Source: Planctomycetales bacterium
GTDB taxonomy: Bacteria; Planctomycetota; Phycisphaerae; SM23-33
DNA: 5,499 nucleotides
Direction: 5' to 3'
Assembly: GCA_030673005.1 (NCBI GenBank)
Contig: DAOVFI010000184.1
Span: 1-5,499, forward strand
Below the pieces are notes generated by a model. That model had not been told where the DNA came from. It saw only the letters and a list, made by a program, of their open reading frames with translations, and ran no database searches. Position 1 is the first letter of the stretch; each line of letters opens with the position of its first letter. The position numbers were made by a program, and so were the translations under genes. This document shows positions 1-5,296 of the stretch, piece after piece.

Positions 1-633
1 ATGCAGGAGCGGAACGTAACGCTGCTGGGCAGGACTCGCCCGCTGCCGGAGCCGTTCTTCGTGCTGGCGTCGCAGAACCCGATCGAACTTGAAGGCACAT
101 ACCCGCTGCCGGAGGCGCAACTGGACCGTTTCCTGTTCAAACTCAACGTCGCCAACGTGGACGCCGACATTCTCGACGATATAATTTCCACACGCCGCCG
201 CGGCGAGCCGCCGACGCCGACCTGGTCGATGCAGGCGGAGCAGTTGCAGTTGATGTTCGAGGTGATGGACAGGATATTCCTGCCCCGCCCGGTATCGCGA
301 TATATCTCCCGACTGGTGGCGGCCACTCATTCGACGGGAAACGAGGCCGGCGAAAACGTGCGTAATTACGTCTCGTACGGCGCCTCGCCGAGGGCCGCGA
401 TAGCAATGGCCGAAGCCGCCCGCGCTTACGCGCTGATCGCCGACAGGCCGACGGCCGGTTTCGAGGACGTCAAGGCCGTCGCGCCGGCTGTGATGAACCA
501 CCGAATAATTCTGAATTACAAAGCAAGATTCGATCAGGTCGATACTTACGCGATTATCGACGACCTTCTGGGCGGGCTGGACGAGGCCGGAATGAACCTG
601 CCGGACGACCTGGAAGTAGCAGAAGTCGGATAA
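1..633 (+). CDS. MoxR family AAA+ ATPase, 5'-truncated by the window edge
   Basis: This is the C-terminal 210 residues of a MoxR-type AAA+ ATPase, a cytoplasmic chaperone-like ATPase that usually works with DUF58 and VWA proteins. Visible signatures are the sensor-1 segment ASQNP (residues 23-27, Asn26), the hallmark GTYPLPEAQLDRF (32-44) with the probable arginine finger Arg43, and YGASPRA (126-132) with sensor-2 Arg131, followed by the helical lid domain. The Met encoded at base 1 is almost certainly internal: family members read LLEAMQE-x-x-VT at this point, so MQERNVT continues that helix. Walker A and Walker B, roughly the first 110-130 residues, must lie upstream. The protein ends at TAA (631-633), a normal family C-terminus. 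The next gene starts 30 bp downstream on the same strand, which fits an operon. The family call is very secure; the client is unknown. Confidence 0.95.
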   Translation: MQERNVTLLGRTRPLPEPFFVLASQNPIELEGTYPLPEAQLDRFLFKLNVANVDADILDDIISTRRRGEPPTPTWSMQAEQLQLMFEVMDRIFLPRPVSRYISRLVAATHSTGNEAGENVRNYVSYGASPRAAIAMAEAARAYALIADRPTAGFEDVKAVAPAVMNHRIILNYKARFDQVDTYAIIDDLLGGLDEAGMNLPDDLEVAEVG

Positions 634-636
634 AAC

Positions 637-657
637 GTAGGGTGCGACCAGCAGGTT
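637..657 (+). repeat. Degenerate 5' half of the REP-like GTAGGGTG repeat
   Basis: The gap after moxR contains GTAGGGTGCG (637-646), then ACCA, then GCAGGTT (651-657). The intact units near the end of the window read GTAGGGTGCG directly followed by GCAGGTT, so this looks like the left half of that unit with a 4-bp insertion and no right arm. The AGG at 653-655, 8 nt before the ATG at 664, is the only Shine-Dalgarno-like sequence for the next gene, so a repeat remnant may have been taken over as its ribosome binding site. The match is short and could be chance, but the same 8-mer also occurs in the other two gaps. Confidence 0.5.
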
Positions 658-663
658 AAACGA

Positions 664-2460
664 ATGAGAAGGACAGATGGACGAAAAATATGGGGCGCAG
701 GACGGCGTGCACTGCGTCGGGTCGTTCCGGCGATTGCGTCGGTGCTGGCGGTTCTCATCTCGCCATGTATCGCCGGCGGCGCTTCAAGATTCCTCGGCGG
801 CAAGATCGTCATCACCGCCGAACCGGTGCCGACGCGCAGCGGGTACGAGGACACCGGCCACGGTTACGCCGAATACCGCCTGTCGATTACAAACCACAGC
901 AAGTCCGGGCACAAGATCCGACTCTCATTCCCCGCCAACGCGTACTCTACAAGCGGACACAACATCAGGCAGATTACCCGGACGGTCGAGGTCGGTCCGG
1001 CATCGACGGCGATCGTATCTCTGCCCCATCCGGCGGTCCAGATAAACGGCAGCGACATCCTGGTGCACATCAACGGTAAGAAACAGAAAGTCAACGTTCC
1101 CTGCGACAAAATCGGACACGGCCAGTCCGACTACCCCGGCGACCAGATCGGCAGTGTCCTGGCCGGCAGGGAGGTCAGCGAGAACCTTCGCAATACTATC
1201 GGCTCCGTGAACTTGGGCGGCAATAACGTGCAGGTGTACCGCTCGGAAGCGCCGGTGGCGCAGTGGAGCAGCAACTGGACGGCGTATTCCCGCTACGACA
1301 GCGTGATTATGACCGGTCAGGAAATGCAGCAGGCCCCGCCGTCCGTCCGTCAGGCCGTTATGCGATACGTCGAATGCGGCGGCAGCCTGTTCGTTGAAAA
1401 CTGCGGCGCCTTAAAGGCCCCGAAGAACTGGCTGAAAGCCCCCAATCCGCCCCGGAATGCTACCATGTACCACATCGGCTTCGGCCAGTGCTGCATGACA
1501 GACCAGCGCGGATATTTTCCCAATCAGGCAAAAAGGATGCTTGAACGGAGTTACCAGCCATGGAGCAACGTCCGCGGCGTCGATGAAGCCAATAGGATTT
1601 TCCCGGTAATAGAGGACCTGAAGATACCGGTGCGCGGGTTGTTAATCCTGATGATCGTCTTTGCCGTGGCGATCGGACCGGTGAACCTTATGATCCTCGG
1701 CAGGAAAAAGAAACGTATCTGGATGCTCTGGATCGTGCCGGCCGTCTCGCTGCTGACCTGCGGGACGGTCTTTGCATACGCAACCTTCGCCGAGGGCTGG
1801 CGCGGGCACCGGCGGACCGAGACGCTGACGATCCTCGACCAGCGAACGCACCGGGCGACGACCATCGGATGGACCGCCTTCTACTCGCCGCTGACACCCG
1901 GCGACGGACTGCACTTCGAGTACGAGACCGAACTTTCGCCGCAGATCGGGTTCTCCTGGGACGATAACGCCGGCTCCTCACGCACGATCGACTGGACCAA
2001 AGACCAGCATTTTGCAAGCGGATGGGTCAAAGCCCGCGTCCCGACCCATTTCAAGCTGCGAAAGAGCCAGACCCGACGGGTGCGGATTTCACTGCGAAGG
2101 TCCGAACAGCTTACAGCCGTCAACGGACTGGGCGCGCAGATCCAAAGACTTTACCTGGCCGACACGGACGGGAAGGTCTATACCGCCTCGGACATCCAGC
2201 CGGGCGCTGCGGCGACCCTCACCGCCGGTTCGATCAAACCGGTCGGCAGGAACAATACACTCAGAGAGTTCTACAGATCCGGGTGGACAGGCATTGTGAA
2301 CGATTTCGACAATCGCCCCGGAAAATACCTCCGCCCGGGCACTTACATCGCTATATTGGACGGAACACCTTTCGTCGAGGAAGGACTCGCCGGCGCTACG
2401 CCCCGCAAGTGCCGCTCCGTCGTCTATGGGATACTCGATACAGACGAGGAAAGCAGGTAG
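664..2460 (+). CDS. Secreted/membrane protein of unknown function with a two-helix hairpin between two large extracytoplasmic domains
   Basis: This is a 598-residue protein without a recognised named family. An N-terminal basic stretch (MRRTDGRK...RRALRR) and a hydrophobic core at about residues 19-37 form a signal sequence with probable cleavage after the Ala/Gly-rich CIAGGA segment. No proper lipobox is present (ISPC has Pro at -1). Residues about 42-320 look like a beta-rich domain followed by a glutamine-amidotransferase-like fold: YDSVIMTG (211-218) and then a helix leading into RYVECGGSLFV (234-244), the usual pattern of such folds. Two membrane helices follow (about 325-345 and 352-374), joined by a short basic GRKKKR turn that should face the cytoplasm. 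The first contains GPVNLMIL, a motif I associate with membrane proteins of MoxR/DUF58 clusters. Residues 375-598 form a second extracytoplasmic, beta-rich domain. The position between moxR and an ABC exporter suggests an envelope role. The function is unknown and no catalytic triad can be assigned. Confidence 0.85.
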   Translation: MRRTDGRKIWGAGRRALRRVVPAIASVLAVLISPCIAGGASRFLGGKIVITAEPVPTRSGYEDTGHGYAEYRLSITNHSKSGHKIRLSFPANAYSTSGHNIRQITRTVEVGPASTAIVSLPHPAVQINGSDILVHINGKKQKVNVPCDKIGHGQSDYPGDQIGSVLAGREVSENLRNTIGSVNLGGNNVQVYRSEAPVAQWSSNWTAYSRYDSVIMTGQEMQQAPPSVRQAVMRYVECGGSLFVENCGALKAPKNWLKAPNPPRNATMYHIGFGQCCMTDQRGYFPNQAKRMLERSYQPWSNVRGVDEANRIFPVIEDLKIPVRGLLILMIVFAVAIGPVNLMILGRKKKRIWMLWIVPAVSLLTCGTVFAYATFAEGWRGHRRTETLTILDQRTHRATTIGWTAFYSPLTPGDGLHFEYETELSPQIGFSWDDNAGSSRTIDWTKDQHFASGWVKARVPTHFKLRKSQTRRVRISLRRSEQLTAVNGLGAQIQRLYLADTDGKVYTASDIQPGAAATLTAGSIKPVGRNNTLREFYRSGWTGIVNDFDNRPGKYLRPGTYIAILDGTPFVEEGLAGATPRKCRSVVYGILDTDEESR

Positions 2461-2463
2461 CAT

Positions 2464-2534
2464 GTAGGGTGCGGCAGGTTCTGCTTGCCATGCCGTAGCC
2501 TTAGCGAAGGCAGGTTTCCTGCACACCGCGATTG
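2464..2534 (+). repeat. REP-like palindromic unit with a 31-bp insertion in its loop
   Basis: The unit begins with GTAG (2464-2467) and left arm GGTGCGGCAGG (2468-2478), then TTCTG. It resumes at TTT (2515-2517) with right arm CCTGCACACC (2518-2527) and tail GCGATTG (2528-2534). Apart from the inserted 2484-2514 it matches the 44-bp units at 5157-5244, with the last base (T) missing at the junction with the following element. GTAG directly 5' of a GC-rich imperfect palindrome is the known signature of REP sequences mobilised by REP-associated tyrosine transposases (RAYT/TnpA_REP). No such transposase is in the window. The unit starts 3 bp after the stop codon of the preceding gene. Confidence 0.8.
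2484..2514 (+). repeat. Nested 31-bp palindromic insert inside the REP-like unit
   Basis: These 31 bp are absent from the otherwise matching units at 5114-5244 and sit in the loop of the host palindrome. The insert has its own GTAG (2495-2498), overlapping by one base a hairpin GCCTT-AGCG-AAGGC (2498-2511). GTAG followed by a short palindrome makes it look like a second, different REP-type sequence. An 8-bp direct repeat GGCAGGTT occurs at 2473-2480 and 2509-2516, spanning the junctions, which may reflect the insertion or a replication-slippage event. Confidence 0.6.
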
Positions 2535-2662
2535 GGTGGCACGGTCAAGCCGAACGCCTGCCTGCTGGCAGGCAGGCAGTGAGGCTTGGCCGTGATGCCG
2601 CCGGACCACGGCCAAGCGAGGTCGAGGCCTAACGGCCTCAACCTCCCTTGACCGTGCCACCC
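2534..2662. repeat. 129-bp inverted-repeat element able to fold into a four-way junction
   Basis: Perfect 16-bp terminal inverted repeats, GGGTGGCACGGTCAAG (2534-2549) and CTTGACCGTGCCACCC (2647-2662), enclose three further palindromes. (i) GCCTGCCTGC/GCAGGCAGGC at 2556-2565 and 2568-2577. (ii) GCTTGGCCGTG/CACGGCCAAGC at 2584-2594 and 2607-2617, an 11-bp perfect stem with a 12-nt loop. (iii) GAGGTCGAGGCC/GGCCTCAACCTC at 2618-2629 and 2634-2645, one mismatch and a TAAC loop. Only two 6-nt linkers and a single base stay unpaired outside the loops, so nearly the whole element is structured. It contains no gene. It starts exactly where the preceding REP-like unit ends and stops 27 bp before the ATPase start codon. 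It may be a MITE-like mobile repeat, a complex REP cluster, or a structured mRNA leader. I see no target-site duplication. Confidence 0.8.
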
Positions 2663-2679
2663 GGTGAATTGTTATGTAA

Positions 2680-2684
2680 CAGGA
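2680..2684 (+). promoter_or_regulatory. Ribosome binding site that fixes the ABC ATPase start
   Basis: CAGGA at 2680-2684 lies 5 nt before ATG 2690. The frame is open further upstream to a TTG at 2648, but that codon lies within the right arm of the 16-bp inverted repeat, lacks a Shine-Dalgarno sequence, and would add 14 residues with no match to the ABC fold. ATG 2690 gives MEINVVNLKRYFG, the ordinary first strand of an ABC ATPase. Confidence 0.75.
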
Positions 2685-2689
2685 CGCTT

Positions 2690-3622
2690 ATGGAAATAAA
2701 CGTAGTCAATCTGAAGCGATATTTCGGCAAGACGAAGGCCGTCGATGGAATTTCTTTCAATTTCTCCTCAGGCCACATTTTCGGCTTTATCGGACCCAAC
2801 GGCGCGGGCAAGACCACGGCGATGCGCGTCCTGGCGACTATCGACGAACCGACGGCGGGCGACGCCTATATCGACGGCTTCTCGGTCGTCGAGGAACCCG
2901 AAAAGACCCGAAGGCTAATGGGTTTCATGCCCGATTCGCTCCCGACGCACAAGGACATTTCCGTCCACGAGTACCTGGATTTCTTCGCCCGCGCTTACGG
3001 TATCCCGGGACGGAAACGCCGGGTAATCGTGAAAAGGACCGAGGAATTCACCAACCTGACGGGCATACGCGACAAGATGCTGCGCGCCCTGTCAAAGGGT
3101 ATGAAGCAGCGGGTGAGTCTGGCGCGTGCGATGGTCCACGATCCGTCCGTGCTGATAATGGACGAGCCGGCGGCAGGGCTTGACCCGAGGGCGCGCGTGG
3201 AACTGCGAGAGCTGCTAAAGGCCCTGGGCGCGCAGGGCAAGGCCATACTGGTCAGCTCGCACATCCTGACTGAACTGTCGGAAATCTGCGACGGGGCGGT
3301 GATAATCGAGCAGGGAAAACTCCTCCGCGCCGGCACAATGGCCGAGATAACCGCCCTGGACCTCAAGCAGCGCGTCGTGATTATCCGGCCAGCCGACGAC
3401 AGGCTCAAGGAACTGCACAAGGCGCTGCTGGAAATGCCCAATATCCTCGACGCGAATATCGCCGGCGAGGAGGTGGAAGTCGAACTTGACGGAGATCCGC
3501 TCCATGCGGCGCATATCCTGACGGACCTGATTAAAAAAGGCTTCCTTATCAACGAGTTCAGGCAGCCCAAGGCGCATCTGGAAGACCTGTTCATGAACAT
3601 TACCAAGGGGAATGTGCAATGA
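2690..3622 (+). CDS. ABC transporter ATP-binding protein (ABC-2 exporter type)
   Basis: This 310-residue cytoplasmic ATPase would power the permease encoded directly downstream. Motifs are in the expected order: Walker A GPNGAGKT (35-42), Q-loop region MGFMPDS (77-83), signature LSKGM (134-138), Walker B VLIMDEP (154-160) with catalytic Glu159, D-loop AGLDP (162-166), and H-loop His191 in SSH. Residues about 215-310 form the C-terminal extension common in ABC-2 exporter ATPases. The Q-loop glutamine is replaced by Asp82, and the signature is LSKGM in place of LSGGQ. Both changes are tolerated in the branch that reads PD-x-x-x-x-x-x-x-x-V-x-EYLDFFA, which this protein matches (DISVHEYLDFFARAYGI, 89-105). 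The stop codon overlaps the next start (ATGA, 3619-3622), so the two are translationally coupled. The substrate cannot be inferred. Confidence 0.96.
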   Translation: MEINVVNLKRYFGKTKAVDGISFNFSSGHIFGFIGPNGAGKTTAMRVLATIDEPTAGDAYIDGFSVVEEPEKTRRLMGFMPDSLPTHKDISVHEYLDFFARAYGIPGRKRRVIVKRTEEFTNLTGIRDKMLRALSKGMKQRVSLARAMVHDPSVLIMDEPAAGLDPRARVELRELLKALGAQGKAILVSSHILTELSEICDGAVIIEQGKLLRAGTMAEITALDLKQRVVIIRPADDRLKELHKALLEMPNILDANIAGEEVEVELDGDPLHAAHILTDLIKKGFLINEFRQPKAHLEDLFMNITKGNVQ

Positions 3623-5112
3623 GTTTCCTGGCGTCGATACCGGAGAAGATCTCCGACCGGCTCAATCCGATCGTGGTCAAGGAGCTGCGTCAGGCCGTCC
3701 AGAGCAGGTTCGTTTCATTATCGCTGGTGGGGTTCCTTGCCATCCAGGTCATCGTTATCACGATTTTCGTTCTGGGCAGCGACGTTTCGTCTGAATTCAA
3801 CAGCGGCTCGAAGATATTCGTCGTCCTTCAGGGCATACTTATCGGCTCCTGCGTGCTGTTTGTACCGATATATACATCCGCCCGGCTGGGGGCCGAACGA
3901 GCCAACGTGGACCTGATGTTTATCACCACCATCAAGCCCCGGTCCATCGTTACCGGCAAGTTAATGGCGGCGATGATCCTGACGCTGCTGCTGTTCAGCG
4001 CGTGTATGCCGTTCATGACCTTCACCTACCTGTTGCGCGGCATCGACCTGCCGTCGATGTTCATCACACTGACTCTGGGTTTCCTGCTGGTCCTGGCGGC
4101 CACGCAGTCAACGATTCTGATGGCGACTCTTCCGGCCTCCGCTCTGGCGAGGGTTCTGCTCGGTTTGGCGGTAGCGGTCGGGTTAATCTACGCCGCTTTC
4201 GGGGGAGCGTATGGCCTGGGCTACCTCGCCTCCAGCGGGATAGGCTCGAAGATGCAGGACTGGGAATTCCTGGGCTCAATGGCTCTGACGCTGCTGTTGA
4301 CTGCCGAATCGGTCGGATTGATGATGTTCCTGTCGATTGCGCTGCTTTCTCCGCCGTCGTCCAACCGAATGATGCCGGTGAGAATCTTCATAACGATTGC
4401 ATGGCTGGTAACCGGCGTCATTGCGTGGATATTCTCGGATTTAGTATTATCGAGCGTGGTTCCGATGCTGTCCTGGACTATAATTCACGTATCGTTACTG
4501 TGCTTCGCGCTGATAGTTGCGACCTGCGAAAGGGACAAATGGGGGCCGAGAGTTTTACGGAAGGTTCCCCGCAATCCGCTTCTTCGCCTCCCGGCATTCC
4601 TGTTTTTCACGGGCGGGGCCGGCGGTGTGGCGTGGAGCGTGATACTCCTGATTCTGACCTTTGGGGCCTCCCTGTGGGCGCGGGATAAACTGCCTTCATC
4701 TTTTATATTTTCCACAATTTATGATGAACTTGGTATCATGCTCGGATTCGTCCTGTATGCCTACGCCTACGGGATAACGGCGGTGATGGTCAGAAAGATC
4801 ATCTTCCGCAACAGGATTAAGACCTCCTCGACATGGGTAATCGCCCTCGCGCTGCTGGCGCTGGCTGCCATTATACCCGTGGTCTTTGCCTTGATTGCAT
4901 CTCCTGGAGGAATAGACCACTTCGACGACGATGACATCTGGTTGATAGGTGTCCCGTTCATGCTGCTGGAGAGTCAATACGAGGAGAAGTGCTTTGCCTT
5001 CGCTTCCGTCTGGGCGGCGTTGATGTTGATACCGGGCACGGTTTGGTTAATCGACCGGTTCCTGGCTTTCAAACCTCACCGGACGATACCGCCGCCGCTG
5101 CCAACGAAGTAG
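3619..5112 (+). CDS. ABC-2 type transporter permease, about 12 membrane segments
   Basis: This 497-residue inner-membrane protein forms the channel partner of the ATPase above. It opens with the amphipathic NPIVVKELRQAVQSRF segment (16-31), the usual N-terminal interface helix of ABC-2 permeases. Hydrophobic segments appear near residues 33-53, 66-86, 115-139, 147-171, 176-200, 217-243, 253-272, 275-303, 322-353, 367-391, 405-428 and 458-484. The motif GAERANVDLMFITTIKPRSIVTGKL (91-115) after the second helix is the cytoplasmic coupling region typical of this family. The start ATG has AAGGGG (3605-3610) 8 nt upstream and overlaps the ATPase stop by 4 bp. An acidic patch, DDDD (436-439), sits in the loop before the last helix. 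With around 12 segments it is about twice a classic six-helix ABC-2 permease. The C-terminus PPPLPTK is soluble. A REP-like array follows immediately. Confidence 0.93.
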   Translation: MSFLASIPEKISDRLNPIVVKELRQAVQSRFVSLSLVGFLAIQVIVITIFVLGSDVSSEFNSGSKIFVVLQGILIGSCVLFVPIYTSARLGAERANVDLMFITTIKPRSIVTGKLMAAMILTLLLFSACMPFMTFTYLLRGIDLPSMFITLTLGFLLVLAATQSTILMATLPASALARVLLGLAVAVGLIYAAFGGAYGLGYLASSGIGSKMQDWEFLGSMALTLLLTAESVGLMMFLSIALLSPPSSNRMMPVRIFITIAWLVTGVIAWIFSDLVLSSVVPMLSWTIIHVSLLCFALIVATCERDKWGPRVLRKVPRNPLLRLPAFLFFTGGAGGVAWSVILLILTFGASLWARDKLPSSFIFSTIYDELGIMLGFVLYAYAYGITAVMVRKIIFRNRIKTSSTWVIALALLALAAIIPVVFALIASPGGIDHFDDDDIWLIGVPFMLLESQYEEKCFAFASVWAALMLIPGTVWLIDRFLAFKPHRTIPPPLPTK

Positions 5113-5113
5113 G

Positions 5114-5156
5114 CAGGTAGGGTGTGCAGGTTCTGTTTCCTGCACACCGCGATTGT
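5114..5156 (+). repeat. REP-like unit 1 (43 bp, perfect palindrome)
   Basis: GTAG (5117-5120) is followed by GGTGTGCAGG (5121-5130), loop TTCTGTTT and CCTGCACACC (5139-5148), a perfect 10-bp stem. The tail is GCGATTGT (5149-5156). The unit starts 2 bp after the permease stop codon. No T-run follows the hairpin, so it does not look like a classic Rho-independent terminator, though such hairpins can stabilise upstream mRNA or end transcription by other means. Confidence 0.85.
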
Positions 5157-5200
5157 CAGGTAGGGTGCGGCAGGTTCTGTTTCCTGCACACCGCGATTGT
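5157..5200 (+). repeat. REP-like unit 2 (44 bp)
   Basis: This unit has the same order as unit 1, with GTAG at 5160-5163, left arm GGTGCGGCAGG (5164-5174), loop TTCTGTTT, right arm CCTGCACACC (5183-5192) and tail GCGATTGT. The left arm is 1 nt longer than the right, so the stem is imperfect. It directly abuts units 1 and 3, and is identical to unit 3. Confidence 0.85.
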
Positions 5201-5244
5201 CAGGTAGGGTGCGGCAGGTTCTGTTTCCTGCACACCGCGATTGT
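5201..5244 (+). repeat. REP-like unit 3 (44 bp, identical to unit 2)
   Basis: All 44 bases match unit 2, with GTAG at 5204-5207, arms at 5208-5218 and 5227-5236, and tail ending at 5244. Complete identity in non-coding DNA points to recent tandem duplication or gene conversion. It is followed by an 18-bp unique spacer (5245-5262). Confidence 0.85.
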
Positions 5245-5262
5245 GGTAACCGGGGAGCATTT

Positions 5263-5294
5263 GGTGTGCAGGGAAAAGAACCTGCACACCCTAC
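5263..5294 (-). repeat. REP-like unit 4, inverted
   Basis: The reverse complement reads GTAG (5291-5294), then GGTGTGCAGG, an 8-nt loop and CCTGCACACC, so this is the same palindrome in opposite orientation with a perfect 10-bp stem (5263-5272 with 5281-5290). AGAACCTGCACACCCTAC (5277-5294) is an 18-bp perfect complement of bases 5117-5134 of unit 1, so units 1 and 4 can also pair across the array. Direct plus inverted copies recall bacterial interspersed mosaic elements (BIMEs). The unit ends 2 bp before the next start codon. Confidence 0.85.
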
Positions 5295-5296
5295 CG

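Noticed and set aside
1..3. ATG at base 1 as the start of the MoxR protein
   Set aside because: It falls inside the conserved LLEAMQE helix of the family, and Walker A and B would be missing. The gene begins upstream of the window.
2648..2650. TTG as the start of the ABC ATPase (324 residues)
   Set aside because: It lies in the right arm of an inverted repeat, has no ribosome binding site, and the added residues do not belong to the ABC fold. ATG 2690 is better.
2424..2660. Reverse-strand open frame of 78 codons across the intergenic repeats
   Set aside because: It is built from palindromic repeat DNA and the antisense of a gene end, with low-complexity Arg/Ala/Pro-rich composition and no recognisable domain.
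2534..2662. tRNA or other known structured RNA, because of the cloverleaf-like fold
   Set aside because: The 16-bp closing stem and arm lengths do not fit tRNA, and no conserved T-loop, anticodon or riboswitch core is visible.
2648..2678. Possible promoter: TTGACC at 2648-2653 as -35 with an AT-richer GTTATGTAAC stretch as -10
   Set aside because: The -35 is a fair match but lies in the repeat arm, and no hexamer at 16-18 bp spacing resembles TATAAT. The TATGTA at 19 bp is weak. This is not enough to call.
2995..3606. Reverse-strand open frame of 203 codons opposite the ABC ATPase
   Set aside because: It is Ser/Arg-rich antisense of a strongly conserved gene and has no motifs of its own.
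4002..4688. Long +1-shifted open frame of 228 codons inside the permease gene
   Set aside because: The product is a hydrophilic shadow of a hydrophobic coding frame. The permease frame has clear membrane helices and family motifs throughout.
5121..5148. Rho-independent terminator after the permease gene
   Set aside because: The hairpin is strong but is followed by GCGATTGT and has no T-tract. The same hairpin recurs four times, so it is better explained as a repeat.
5114..5244. CRISPR array
   Set aside because: The 43-44 bp units abut with no variable spacers and are palindromic, which fits REP-like tandem repeats.
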